A stretch of DNA of 47,911 nucleotides from Citrobacter sp. Awk 4 (GTDB lineage Bacteria > Pseudomonadota > Gammaproteobacteria > Enterobacterales > Enterobacteriaceae), in assembly GCF_028069725.1 (NCBI RefSeq), contig NZ_JANEWG010000034.1:1-47911 (forward strand). The letters run 5' to 3'. Made by a program: the position numbers and the translations under genes. Shown in pieces: positions 1-9,151 of the stretch (positions are counted from its first letter, which is position 1; each line of letters opens with the position of its first letter). The notes below the pieces were generated by a model that did not search any database, had not been told where the DNA came from, and was given only the letters and a program-made list of their open reading frames with translations.

Positions 1-150
1 TTATTAAGCAGGAAGCGCTTATAGGCAGTAGGTACTAGTGGTTCATCGCTGAAGCATTATAATAGAATATCATGATGTAATTGAAAATATTCAGTCGGTA
101 TACTACGCACTATCAATACTCTCTTTGAGCCTATTCAATTATCTCTGTTC

Positions 151-178
151 TTGAAGTTATATACAGCTGAACTATGCT
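151..178 (+). promoter_or_regulatory. Candidate sigma-70 promoter for the two-gene module
   Basis: A TTGAAG hexamer at 151-156 and a TATGCT hexamer at 173-178 are separated by 16 bases, about 80 bases before the first gene. Spacing and sequence fit a weak sigma-70 promoter in AT-rich DNA. This is inference from the sequence alone. Nothing else is visible in the first 230 bases. Confidence 0.35.
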
Positions 179-258
179 TTTTGCATCAGACCAATGCCAA
201 CCCTAGGTATTTCAAATGAGTCAGATATATTTTGCTCGCCGACCTGAAGGTGGGATCC

Positions 259-918
259 ATGGCAATACCTTATGACAAAATGCGCAACCTTGTGGGTTTG
301 CTCAAACTTTCAGATCCATTAGCTTATGATCGACTCTCTCTTGAATTGCGTGGCCATAGTAATGCGCTCCCCGTTGGCGGCACTATGGGGGACAGTTCAT
401 CGGCTTTGGAATACAGTATGTACGAGGGATGTGTCATTGCTGCTAACGCCTTGCAACAGATGAAATCGATAGCCAGACCAGCCATTTCCAAAATAGCTGA
501 GCAATTGAGGGCATCTAACCGCATCGCCCTGATTGGTGAGGTCGTAGCAGCCATCTGTGCAGCAGGGCTCATCACCGCTATTTGGGGGGCACCGCCTAAA
601 GATTCAGTGGGCCATATTACTTCAATTATACTGGCGGCCCTAACCCTGACAGGGACCCTTTCTACGCTGTATGCACGGTATTTGCGTCGCGATATCAGCG
701 GCGCTGACGGTGTGCTCTCTGGCTCCTATCGCAAGCTGGTCGATGGGGTATGGGAAGCCGGAATTTTGGGAACTAAATTAGAGCTGCTAATTACCAAGGG
801 AGAGGACGCCGCAGGAACAAAAGAAGCTGCGGCGTTGATCGAGCGTGCTGAAAAACTTGCCGCTGACATTTATCGTACTGTGAATGATGCTGGTGTTCCA
901 GTTGGAACGACTGCATAG
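259..918 (+). CDS. Two-helix membrane protein of unknown function, first gene of a coupled pair
   Basis: I do not recognise a named family. The 219-aa protein has a soluble N-terminal part, two hydrophobic helices (about residues 88-110 and 119-139) joined by a short loop, a basic stop-transfer (YLRRD), and a charged C-terminal helix. This layout resembles small two-transmembrane SLATT or TRADD-N-associated membrane modules of bacterial conflict systems, but that is only architecture. I chose ATG 259 because AAGGTGG lies 7-8 bases upstream; an in-frame TTG at 232 is possible but has no visible ribosome site. The 3' end overlaps the next gene by 35 bases, so the two are probably translationally coupled. 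Confidence 0.7.
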   Translation: MAIPYDKMRNLVGLLKLSDPLAYDRLSLELRGHSNALPVGGTMGDSSSALEYSMYEGCVIAANALQQMKSIARPAISKIAEQLRASNRIALIGEVVAAICAAGLITAIWGAPPKDSVGHITSIILAALTLTGTLSTLYARYLRRDISGADGVLSGSYRKLVDGVWEAGILGTKLELLITKGEDAAGTKEAAALIERAEKLAADIYRTVNDAGVPVGTTA

Positions 919-2713
919 GTTCCTACCCGCTCTGCTCGCAGGGCTGCTTCTGGCCACTTGTCTGAGCGATGTCGCAGGCGCTGCCGGGATTGGACGTCCA
1001 GCTAGGCCGCCACATCCCGTCGACTCTATACGCATAGAAACTGTATTCGACACTAATAACAGACAGCTAACTCCCAAAGAACGTGAAGAGGCGACCATTC
1101 ACGCACTCCAGAATCGGCCAAACAATCCGCTATTCTATTCTGGCCCTTTAGCTGTTGCAGCATACAAAAGCGGTCATTTTTCCAAGGATTCAGCAAGGAA
1201 AATAGGTCAAAACAAGTACATCTATGCCGAATGGGAGAAGCAGGAACGGGAGAGTGACAAACCTCTAGGCGTTGAGGAATGGAAACAGATCATTAAGAAC
1301 GGACTTGCACGTTCATCCGCAGCGAGCGAGCACAAGCACGCACTGGAAATTGAAACTCTCAGAGCCCAGGCCAAAGAGTTTGCCGAACGAACTGACAAAT
1401 TACCACCGCAGGCAATCTCTGCCCTCCAACAGGCCAGTAAGGGGAGGACAGCAGCTCTGAATGAGGAAATGCCTGGCGTTGTGGTCAAGTTAGCTGATGA
1501 CCCTATATATGACAGACTAATTATTGAACACATCTGGGCACGCCATGCTGTGGCTCTCAGTACAAAAGTCAGCAAATCACATCTGAATCTCATTAATTTA
1601 TTTCCAGACCCGGTAGGGGACTCGATCTTCAGCAAAATACAGAATGCCTTAGGCTCCAAAAGCAGTAAAACTGTACGTACATCGAAGATTCTGGCGGATA
1701 TACTCACCGGCAAACAGCCATTCGAGCGGGAGAGACTACTGAGAGAGCTGGCGCAAGTACAGGGTCAGACATTTTATGTCGTTTCACACATCCCTGAACA
1801 GCAATCTGGCCAGGGAAAGCTCGAATTCGATGACGGAAACAAGCCAGTCACCACCAGTATCGCCAGCCTACAGGCCATATTCCAGGCAGCGAAGGTTAAT
1901 TTGTTTATCGTAGGTTGTTCGAGTTCTAAGCACGCGGCAATTGGTCTGAGCAAAGACATCAACAATGTAGATGCTCTGACTAAGTTCCAGGAAGCAATCA
2001 TTTCTGAGCAACCGAAAAACTTGTTCGAATGGTACGCCGCGTTTGCTGCAGATGCACTGGTTGTAATCGACCCTCTTGCCTCTAAAGTATTCGGCCAGGA
2101 TGCCGCCCAGCACCCGCTCAGTGAAATAACCTTAATAACCGGCAACAAGCCGATCTCCTATGGGTATGCGGGGACCTACGCTCTGCCTCCTGCAACCCCA
2201 CAGATTGGTACTCCTCCCTCAGTAGCAATGGCAGTTGCTGCCAAAAAACTGATTCCACCATCAGCCTGTTCATTCAACCCTTCTCCTTCCCAGATTGAGG
2301 CGGCAAAACGGTTTGCTCCAGCAGGTATCTCGTTGTTGGTGTTGGCGATGGCAATGTCTATTTTTTTGACATTAAAAGAGGAAATAAAAAAGAAAGGCAC
2401 CGAGTACCTTGGCGCCACAATGATGCCCATCATTATTGGAGCCCCTATTCTGATAAGCATATACGCTTGGCTGAATAAGTACGCTACTTTCGCTCCAGGA
2501 CCCTGGCTTGGTATATGGTGTCTTGTTTATGGTGCTCTGTTCACCCGACATGGAATAACCCAAATTTTCAAAATCAGGCCTAGGAAACTAAATGCTTCGA
2601 TCGTTCTTGCTGGGATTCTACTGACATGTTCGCTGCTCTTCAGTTTGTCATATTTCGGATTCTCAGCAAATTCATCTATCCACACATTCTGTACTGCTTT
2701 TTCGTCTATGTAA
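884..2713 (+). CDS. Secreted/membrane protein with a caspase- or CHAT-like core
   Basis: The 609-aa product begins with a basic stretch, a hydrophobic core and a VAGAA-type signal peptidase site near residue 34. A charged helical region follows to about residue 290. Next come a strand ending in YVVSH (His302), a hairpin-like segment, and a strand ending in FIVGCSSS (Cys345). Hydrophobic strand-His, then about 43 residues, then hydrophobic strand-Cys is the layout of the caspase/CHAT/gingipain peptidase clan; membership is inference. Four hydrophobic helices lie near 480-496, 511-531, 538-555 and 571-593. If the signal is used, the putative protease faces the periplasm, which is unusual. The start is uncertain (ATG 884 or 887, or GTG 893) because no clear ribosome site is seen; reinitiation after the overlapping upstream stop is likely. 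Confidence 0.75.
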   Translation: MMLVFQLERLHRFLPALLAGLLLATCLSDVAGAAGIGRPARPPHPVDSIRIETVFDTNNRQLTPKEREEATIHALQNRPNNPLFYSGPLAVAAYKSGHFSKDSARKIGQNKYIYAEWEKQERESDKPLGVEEWKQIIKNGLARSSAASEHKHALEIETLRAQAKEFAERTDKLPPQAISALQQASKGRTAALNEEMPGVVVKLADDPIYDRLIIEHIWARHAVALSTKVSKSHLNLINLFPDPVGDSIFSKIQNALGSKSSKTVRTSKILADILTGKQPFERERLLRELAQVQGQTFYVVSHIPEQQSGQGKLEFDDGNKPVTTSIASLQAIFQAAKVNLFIVGCSSSKHAAIGLSKDINNVDALTKFQEAIISEQPKNLFEWYAAFAADALVVIDPLASKVFGQDAAQHPLSEITLITGNKPISYGYAGTYALPPATPQIGTPPSVAMAVAAKKLIPPSACSFNPSPSQIEAAKRFAPAGISLLVLAMAMSIFLTLKEEIKKKGTEYLGATMMPIIIGAPILISIYAWLNKYATFAPGPWLGIWCLVYGALFTRHGITQIFKIRPRKLNASIVLAGILLTCSLLFSLSYFGFSANSSIHTFCTAFSSM

Positions 2714-2932
2714 TGAATAAACCAGACTGGTTGAGCTCAACCTAAAGTCATAGTTTTAAATCTGTTGAACTTTGAACCTAATAGGTGCTGCCTCAGTAAC
2801 CCTGCATCAAAATAAATTCAGCTAATTACCATGGCACTTCAAATTGAATCACCCGCAGAGCGGTTCAATAAGTGTGTTGCATCCATCGGTTGAACTCTCA
2901 GTTCATAGCAGCAGAGCAGCTATTTTTCTTAA

Positions 2933-2966
2933 CATAGCGATCATCTGATGAAATGTAATCGCTATG
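2933..2966. repeat. Inverted repeat between convergent genes
   Basis: CATAGCGAT (2933-2941) and its exact complement ATCGCTATG (2958-2966) flank a 16-base spacer. It lies between the caspase-like gene and the 3' end of the HNH gene. Neither side carries a good T-run, so it is a weak terminator at best, or an operator-like palindrome. Confidence 0.5.
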
Positions 2967-2977
2967 AAAAACGACTT

Positions 2978-3955
2978 CTAAAGATGGATGGTCTGATCCT
3001 GCTGAATACTTATCATTGGGCCATATGCTTTAGTAAATTTTTTCCACCTTTCTACAAGGGAACCATGATTAATTTTGTATGCAACGTTCAACCTTTTCCC
3101 ATGATATCTAGTATATTCTTTATCTCTGATCTGGGGAGCAAAGTAAATAACGAACGATTCCGGGTCGATAGCAAATAGATCAAGATCGTACAGAGTGTGC
3201 ATGTCACAACGCAATAGCAACCCATTGCTTACATGGTTGTGTGTATCGTTTTTGTACGCAGTGATGTGTGCGGCTTCGAGGATATCAACGATTTCACAAT
3301 TACTAACTGCGCATTTAGCAGATTGAGCTATCAAACTGTCACGAAATGCTTTTTGCCCGCGTCGTTGCTTAATCTGACGCATAACTGCTTTTCTCTGATC
3401 TTCTGCATCGAGGATAGTATCGTCACTATCCGCTTCGGTAGGTGCCAATTGAATGATGTTGCTCAACAGATTGCTTGCCCATTCGAAGTTAATTTCTTGA
3501 ATTGAACTCTGAACGTTGTAGCGTAGAGTGTTAGATATTAAATCTGTCATGGCCACCGAATTAATGGAATTGTAGTTTTTTTTATATTCAGCTTTAAATG
3601 ATAATGCGGAAGTGTCTTCCGTTTTAGGGTGATCGAATTCATGTCCGTTGCTGCAGCGCCACTCTGGTTTTTTAAATTTCCGATGAATTAACTTTGCTGG
3701 TGTGCAATTATCATTTGGACACCGGTTACGAATCTTTGTATATGGAATTGAGGATAAATTATCTATAACTGATATCCCTAGGACATTTTTTCTATCCGTT
3801 ATTATGACAATATCACCTTTTTTTACCTGCTTATGGTTTGGGACAAAATTGTCATATCTGTAAAAGCTAGTTGAGTCATCTTGATAACCATTATTCCCAA
3901 AGTACCGGAGATCATCCTGACCTACTGCTTTAAAAGACCATGCTTTCCGATTCAT
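2978..3955 (-). CDS. PUA/EVE-like, zinc-ribbon, HNH endonuclease
   Basis: The 325-aa protein is a probable restriction-type nuclease. The N-terminal 70 residues include KKGDIVIITD and VLGISVI, strands typical of PUA/EVE-like folds that sense modified bases. A zinc-ribbon follows (C79, C84, C101, H105). The HNH core is near the C-terminus: C215 and C220, the AAH motif at His230, NGLLL with Asn244, and DMHTLYD with His253. All expected metal and catalytic residues are present. PUA-superfamily-HNH fusions are known as modification-dependent (type IV) restriction enzymes; applying that here is inference. It has no methyltransferase partner, converges on the gene pair before it, and is visibly AT-rich, consistent with horizontal acquisition. 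Confidence 0.8.
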   Translation of the reverse strand: MNRKAWSFKAVGQDDLRYFGNNGYQDDSTSFYRYDNFVPNHKQVKKGDIVIITDRKNVLGISVIDNLSSIPYTKIRNRCPNDNCTPAKLIHRKFKKPEWRCSNGHEFDHPKTEDTSALSFKAEYKKNYNSINSVAMTDLISNTLRYNVQSSIQEINFEWASNLLSNIIQLAPTEADSDDTILDAEDQRKAVMRQIKQRRGQKAFRDSLIAQSAKCAVSNCEIVDILEAAHITAYKNDTHNHVSNGLLLRCDMHTLYDLDLFAIDPESFVIYFAPQIRDKEYTRYHGKRLNVAYKINHGSLVERWKKFTKAYGPMISIQQDQTIHL

Positions 3956-4110
3956 CCATTTGATTCCATAGTAAAAGTAGCAATTGAATCATATAGCAAT
4001 AAAACGAAAAGTGAAATGGCTGGGCTTCGGTAGTCAGCTATAGCGACCATAAATATTCTTGATCATAGCAGACAGTCGTGTGCAAAGAGGAAAGCAATTG
4101 GCTTCATTCC

Positions 4111-4779
4111 CTATACTGCTTTGATCAGCTCCGGTCCTTGATTTTTCACATTACCAACTGCACAGGTTACTGCGTGCCAGATGAACATTTTTCCAGGTAT
4201 TGAACCGTCGGCAACAATTTCTTCTGCTCCTTTCCCTCCAATATCCTGCCGCATCCACTCCCGAGCTGCTTCCGGTGATAAAACCAGCGGCCGGCGATCA
4301 TGAATATCTATCAGTCCTTTATCCGCAGTAGTCGTCACAATCAGAAAACCTTCTGCCTCATCGCCGCGTTCGAAGGGTGCGCTTCCGATTGCCGCCATGA
4401 ATATTGGCTGTCCATCAGCTCGGTGAATGAAGTAGGGTTGTTTCTTATCACCTTCCTTTTTCCATTCAAACCATCCGTCCGCAAAACAGATTGCCCGGCC
4501 ATGTTGCCAAAGGGGTTTAAACATTCTGCTGGTGGCAGCCGTTTCAATGCGCGCGTTAATCAGTGGCGGTTTATCCCACCATCCTGGGGCGTATCCCCAG
4601 AACACAGGATCGAGATGCAATTGTTCGTCACGTTCGCTCAGCAACAGGACTTTGGTGCCTGGCGCAACGTTGAATCGTCCTATAGGTTCTGGATCGTATG
4701 GGATGTCGCGTTCGGCTTCTTCTGAGAGTAAGGCGAGATAGTCTTCACGCGTCATTGACTGTGAAAATCGACCGCACAT
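4111..4779 (-). CDS. yedK: SRAP-domain abasic-site protein, YedK/HMCES family
   Basis: This 222-aa protein has the length and catalytic residues of E. coli YedK. Cys2 directly after the initiator Met forms a thiazolidine crosslink with abasic sites in single-stranded DNA. Asn75 (INARIET), Glu105 (DGWFE) and His160 (DIHDRRP) complete the active site. The family protects stalled forks by shielding abasic sites. GGAGG six bases before ATG 4779 fixes the start. In K-12 yedK lies elsewhere on the chromosome; here it sits between an HNH nuclease and an integrase relic, and SRAP genes are common passengers of phages and mobile islands, so this may be a mobile copy. Function is firm, orthology less so. 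Confidence 0.93.
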   Translation of the reverse strand: MCGRFSQSMTREDYLALLSEEAERDIPYDPEPIGRFNVAPGTKVLLLSERDEQLHLDPVFWGYAPGWWDKPPLINARIETAATSRMFKPLWQHGRAICFADGWFEWKKEGDKKQPYFIHRADGQPIFMAAIGSAPFERGDEAEGFLIVTTTADKGLIDIHDRRPLVLSPEAAREWMRQDIGGKGAEEIVADGSIPGKMFIWHAVTCAVGNVKNQGPELIKAV

Positions 4780-5378
4780 AGAAACCTCCAGCCAGATGTC
4801 AGACTAAAAGTATAGGGGCAAATTCAGGGGCAAAATTTATTAAAAAGGACAAAAAAGGGGCATGAAAAGTGTAAAAGGGCGGTGGTTGGTGTAGCTATAT
4901 AGGGTTGGTAACTAATTGAATTATTAAGAAAACATATAAAAATCAGAGATGTATTAATGACGGTGCATTACCTTCAGGTTGTATTGTTCTTTCTTTGTAA
5001 CTTCTTGATTATCTTGCATTGTTTACTGTCTCAGGCACCAAAAGGGTGGGCGCATTATCATGCCCATCTGGCTAGTGATAAATGACGGGTTAGCTCCGGC
5101 TGGCAAAAGCCAACAGGTAAAAGTATGCCGCGTATGGTACGGATTACGGCGACGAATGTCAGCACGTTTTATAGCAACGTTCTCTCTTGCCTCAGGGCGA
5201 TTTTGCGCCTTGTACGGCTTTTGCTCTTTCCTGCGTTTGGCTGTGTTCTTAGCGCGTCGAAAATGCTGATAACGGGTAATTTTAATATTTATTGATTAAT
5301 CACACTTTTTTTCTGTAAGCAGACTATTTTTACGATTCAGGAAAGCCATAAAAAATCTCCCAAAACCGGAAAGCCATT
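4780..5378. other. Non-coding junction with prophage relic
   Basis: These 599 bases lie between the SRAP gene and the EAL gene. The first 80 hold the SRAP leader, with TATACT on the minus strand and a short duplication of AGGGGCAAA. The middle is AT-rich and featureless. 5009-5190 carries the integrase relic listed separately, and 5190-5270 continues open on the minus strand as a Lys/Arg-rich stretch I cannot place. The last 100 bases are AT-rich leader of the EAL gene. Confidence 0.6.
5009..5190 (-). pseudogene. Decayed phage-type tyrosine recombinase C-terminus
   Basis: The minus strand reads AIKRADIRRRNPYHTRHTF, then CWLLPAGANPSFITSQM. This is the signature around the second catalytic Arg of lambdoid and P22-like integrases (typically RNPYxTRHTxACWxLxAGANPxFIAxQMGH). 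After SQM the frame must shift to read GHDNAP, which restores the catalytic GH motif, and stops follow at 5023-5025 in one frame and 5009-5011 in the other. The N-terminal domains and the catalytic Tyr are absent. It is therefore a dead remnant left by a prophage or island. K-12 carries the edge of the Rac prophage beside uspF, a comparable location. Confidence 0.75.
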
Positions 5379-6896
5379 ATGCGAGCAACGCTGGTCTCCT
5401 TACTTTGTGGTTTAGTGTTTTTTATTGTCGGTGTGACGGCGCTGAACTGGCAACTCTGGCGCGCGGCATACACAGACAGAGTACAGGAAGCAAAACTGTC
5501 GGTATCCCTTGCAGACAGCATGGTGGATGAAGCCATAAAAGCGGTTAGCATTGTTCGCCCGCTGACCGCCGGTTCCTGCACTCCTGATGCGCAGCGGGTA
5601 TTAAATCGCGAAGCGGCAATGGGGCCACATTTACGTTATGTGGTTCTGATCCGAAATCACGAAGTATGGTGTTCTTCTCTGCTGGGAAGTCAGACACGAA
5701 AAATTCAAGAAGATAAATCGACGGCGACCAGTCTTACACTTTATCCCGGTGATGAAATCACCGGAGGAACACCAGTGCTCTTTTATCTGGCGCCGGGTAT
5801 TTCGGGTTATGTGGGGGCGAGTATTGGGTTCGTACATCTCAACACCGCGCTCAAGACCGCGTCCAACCGAATACAGCTTACCCTCGTGGTAGGTAATAAA
5901 ATGTTAGATTACAACGATGTTGTCAGATCTTTCTCGTCAGTCCGGCAGGATAAGGCGCATCAGCAATCGTTGCGTTATCCTTTCAGAATTGAATATGACC
6001 CACCGCCTTTTTTTAGTCTGACACGGTTGATCTCTCAGGGCGGCTTTCTTACCGCTATCCTTGCGATCATGTCGCTGGTAACCGGATGGATACTCCACCG
6101 TTATCTGAGTAAATATACGACCCCTGAAGAGAATTTACGCCGGGCGATAGAAAAGGGAGAGATCATTCCCTTTTATCAGCCCGTGGTAAATGGGGCGAGT
6201 GGCAAAATTGACGGTTTCGAAATACTGGCACGCTGGAAACATCCTGAAGCGGGCTTTATCCCTCCAGATGTTTTTATTCCGGTTGCAGAAAAAACCGGTC
6301 TGATTATCGAACTGACGCATAAGCTGATGATGCGGGTCATCGATGATCTTACCCCGGTGCTGCCTCACTTACCGGAAGGTCTGCATATTGGTATCAACAT
6401 CAGTGCGGCGCACGGGCAAAGCGAAGAACTGGAGTATGATTGCCTGCATCTGCTGGATGTCTTGTCCGCGAAAAAAATCACGCTGGTACTGGAAGTGACA
6501 GAACGGGAACCTTTAGCCTTAACACCGAAAAGCCTGTCGATGTTTGCCCGTTTGCGAAGTCATGGCGTGCTGGTGGCGCTGGATGATTTTGGTACCGGCT
6601 ATTCCGGTATTTCTTATCTCAACGAATTTCCGGTTGATTTCATTAAAATTGATAAAAGCTTTGTGCGACGGATTAGCAATACCCCGGATTCAACCCTGCT
6701 GGTTGACTGCGTTATTGATATGGCGAAAAAGATGTCGTTGAAAATCATCGCAGAAGGCGTAGAGACGCAGCATCAGGCTGATTACCTGAACGCCAAAGGG
6801 ATTCATTATTTACAGGGGTATTTTTTCTGGCGTCCGGTGCCTTTTTATCGGCTGGCACCTGCATTGTTATTTGGTTTTCATCGGATTTCGTTATAA
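5379..6896 (+). CDS. CSS-motif EAL-domain c-di-GMP phosphodiesterase
   Basis: The 505-aa inner-membrane enzyme hydrolyses cyclic di-GMP to pGpG. One membrane helix at about residues 4-26 and another at about 220-245 enclose a periplasmic domain with the redox-sensing CSS motif at 98-100 plus an upstream Cys, as in the E. coli PdeB/C/D/G/N family. The cytoplasmic EAL domain keeps its metal and catalytic residues: EILARW (Glu281), NISAAHG, EVTER, LDDFGTGYS (Asp402-403), IKIDKSF and AEGVET. It should therefore be active. GGAAAG seven bases before ATG 5379 supports the start. I do not assign a specific K-12 orthologue; no such gene lies beside uspF in K-12. The stop codon merges with the T-run of the uspF terminator. 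Confidence 0.92.
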   Translation: MRATLVSLLCGLVFFIVGVTALNWQLWRAAYTDRVQEAKLSVSLADSMVDEAIKAVSIVRPLTAGSCTPDAQRVLNREAAMGPHLRYVVLIRNHEVWCSSLLGSQTRKIQEDKSTATSLTLYPGDEITGGTPVLFYLAPGISGYVGASIGFVHLNTALKTASNRIQLTLVVGNKMLDYNDVVRSFSSVRQDKAHQQSLRYPFRIEYDPPPFFSLTRLISQGGFLTAILAIMSLVTGWILHRYLSKYTTPEENLRRAIEKGEIIPFYQPVVNGASGKIDGFEILARWKHPEAGFIPPDVFIPVAEKTGLIIELTHKLMMRVIDDLTPVLPHLPEGLHIGINISAAHGQSEELEYDCLHLLDVLSAKKITLVLEVTEREPLALTPKSLSMFARLRSHGVLVALDDFGTGYSGISYLNEFPVDFIKIDKSFVRRISNTPDSTLLVDCVIDMAKKMSLKIIAEGVETQHQADYLNAKGIHYLQGYFFWRPVPFYRLAPALLFGFHRISL

Positions 6897-6932
6897 AAAA
6901 ACCACCTAAAAGCCCGCAACGGCGTTGCGGGC
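6894..6932 (-). terminator. Rho-independent terminator of uspF
   Basis: GCCCGCAAC (6912-6920), a three-base loop and GTTGCGGGC (6924-6932) form a perfect 9-bp stem. On the minus strand TTTT and then a second T-run follow. It separates the convergent EAL and uspF genes. Confidence 0.75.
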
Positions 6933-6940
6933 GGCACTGT

Positions 6941-7387
<447 letters not shown>

Positions 7388-7455
7388 TTAAGTATCCACC
7401 TAAATTCTATCTCGTGATAGCACTTTATGTATAATGACGGACGTCACATTTTGTG

Positions 7456-7671
7456 TCATTTCAGTTCCCGTTCCGCAAATTTTCCCTTAATTACGCCGTC
7501 ATAAAATCGCCCTTTGGAGACAACGTTGAGAAAATTATTAAATATACGGGCGGGAACATCCTGATATTGCAAAACAGTATCAGGGTGATGAAAGCGAATT
7601 TCCAGCGTGCGGGATGACTCATCATAGCCGACGGATGCGATCCGCGATGATTTTACAGGATGGTGGAGCAT
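7456..7671 (-). CDS. KTSC domain protein
   Basis: This 71-aa protein is a single KTSC domain: VKSSRIASVGYD, LEIRF and a VPARIF core, ending in YDGVIKGKF. The name-giving Lys-Thr-Ser-Cys motif is KSSR here, a common variant. KTSC domains often accompany nucleic-acid enzymes and phage proteins, but their function is not established. The ribosome site before ATG 7671 is weak. It lies between uspF and ompN with no clear operon partner. Confidence 0.8.
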   Translation of the reverse strand: MLHHPVKSSRIASVGYDESSRTLEIRFHHPDTVLQYQDVPARIFNNFLNVVSKGRFYDGVIKGKFAERELK

Positions 7672-7796
7672 GGCAGGTGTCCGTTATGACTGGTTCTTAT
7701 GCAAGTCATCATCTATCAAACGGAGATTTTTACGCAACAGATATTGTTTTAGCAGAAATAGAATAATGTCGTGATGGACGGGGGGAAGGGAGAATA

Positions 7797-7816
7797 GCCC
7801 GCTGTTGCCAGCGGGC
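7797..7816 (-). terminator. Probable ompN terminator hairpin
   Basis: GCCCGCTG (7797-7804) pairs with CAGCGGGC (7809-7816) across a four-base loop, immediately downstream of the porin stop. There is only a broken T-run after it on the minus strand, so termination efficiency is uncertain. Confidence 0.5.
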
Positions 7817-7824
7817 CGGTAGAC

Positions 7825-8958
7825 TTAGAACTGGTAAATCAGACCCAGTGCTACGATGTCGTCAGTGGCGATGCCGTTGTCAGCATAGAAGCTGTCGTCT
7901 TCGTCCAGCAGGTTGATTTTGTAATCAACAAAGGTGGACATGTTTTTGTTGAAGTAGTAAGTCAGGCCGATTTCAGCATAGTTCACCAGATCCTGGTCGC
8001 CGTCGGTGCCCAGATCCTTGCCTTTAGACATCAGGTAAGAAATGTTCGGACGCAGACCGAAGTCGAACTGGTACTGAGCAGTCACTTCAAAGTTCTGTGT
8101 TTTGTCGGCGATGGTGTTGTAGCTGTCACCATACGGGGTCATGTTACGGGTTTCGGAGTACATTGCAGCGAAATAGATGTTGTTCGCATCGTATTTACCA
8201 CCGACAGTCCATGCGTCAGCTTTGTCGCCGCCAGCAGTAGAGAATTCAACCTGCTCGTTAGTACGGTCAGAAGAGGTATACGCCGCACCCAGCGTTACGC
8301 CCATACCGAAGTCGTAAGAGGTGGAGATACCGAAACCGTCACCGTTGGAGTTTTTGATGTTACGTTTGTCGTTACCGTTACCAGTACCTTCCTGGATTTC
8401 CTGGCCATTTTCGTCAGTAACCTGGTTCTCGTTAGCACCCTGGAACTGCAACGCGAAGCTCAGGCCGTCAACCATACCGAACATGTTGTTGTTACGGTAA
8501 GTCGCAACGCCGTTGGCACGGCCGGTCATGAAGTTATCCGCTTTGGTGTAAGAGTCGCCACCGAATTCTGGCAGCATATCCACCCAGCCTTCTACGTCGT
8601 ACATTACGCCGTAGTTACGACCGTAGTCGAATGAACCGTAGTCACCGAATTTCAGACCCGCGAAACCCAGACGGGTGAAGCTGTTGCCGTGGTCGCTTTC
8701 AGTGGTGTTGGTGTTAACCTGGTATTCCCACTGACCGAAGCCGATCAGTTCGTCATTGATCTGAGTTTCGCCTTTGAAACCCATACGCATATAAGACTGG
8801 TCGCCATCAGCGCCAGCGTCGTCAGACATGTAGTGCAGACCGACTACTTTACCGTAAAGATCTAATTTGTTGCCGTTGCTGTTATAAATTTCAGCGGCGT
8901 GGGTAGCACCTGCGGCTAACATAGCAGGAATAACGAGAGCCAATACTTTTCTTTTCAT
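7825..8958 (-). CDS. ompN: General porin OmpN
   Basis: The 377-aa outer-membrane beta-barrel precursor forms trimeric, non-specific channels. A 21-residue signal peptide ends THAA, and the mature chain starts [16 protein letters not shown]. The constriction loop L3 carries the PEFGGDSY motif near residue 130-138. The chain ends GLIYQF with the C-terminal Phe needed for barrel assembly. Length and the [19 protein letters not shown] region match E. coli OmpN better than OmpC or OmpF. AGGA lies nine bases before ATG 8958. In E. coli the gene is poorly expressed and shares its promoter region with the sRNA MicC, as here. Confidence 0.95.
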   Translation of the reverse strand: MKRKVLALVIPAMLAAGATHAAEIYNSNGNKLDLYGKVVGLHYMSDDAGADGDQSYMRMGFKGETQINDELIGFGQWEYQVNTNTTESDHGNSFTRLGFAGLKFGDYGSFDYGRNYGVMYDVEGWVDMLPEFGGDSYTKADNFMTGRANGVATYRNNNMFGMVDGLSFALQFQGANENQVTDENGQEIQEGTGNGNDKRNIKNSNGDGFGISTSYDFGMGVTLGAAYTSSDRTNEQVEFSTAGGDKADAWTVGGKYDANNIYFAAMYSETRNMTPYGDSYNTIADKTQNFEVTAQYQFDFGLRPNISYLMSKGKDLGTDGDQDLVNYAEIGLTYYFNKNMSTFVDYKINLLDEDDSFYADNGIATDDIVALGLIYQF

Positions 8959-9151
8959 CGAAATAATCCTTTAGTTTTTTTTAATTACCTGTGACTACCC
9001 GTATGAGGGAGTGAAAGCATGCTAAATGAGAAGTTCCGTAAATCGATAAATATGAATTGTTACGCGTTAAGTAAAATCTTAAATAAATAATTCCGCTGAA
9101 ATAGTGATAATTTTCATGAATGATTTGGCGTGAAATATATAAAATAAAAAT

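Noticed and set aside
2948-3178. 76-codon plus-strand frame opposite the HNH gene
   Set aside because: It overlaps the conserved C-terminus of the nuclease on the other strand and has no motif.
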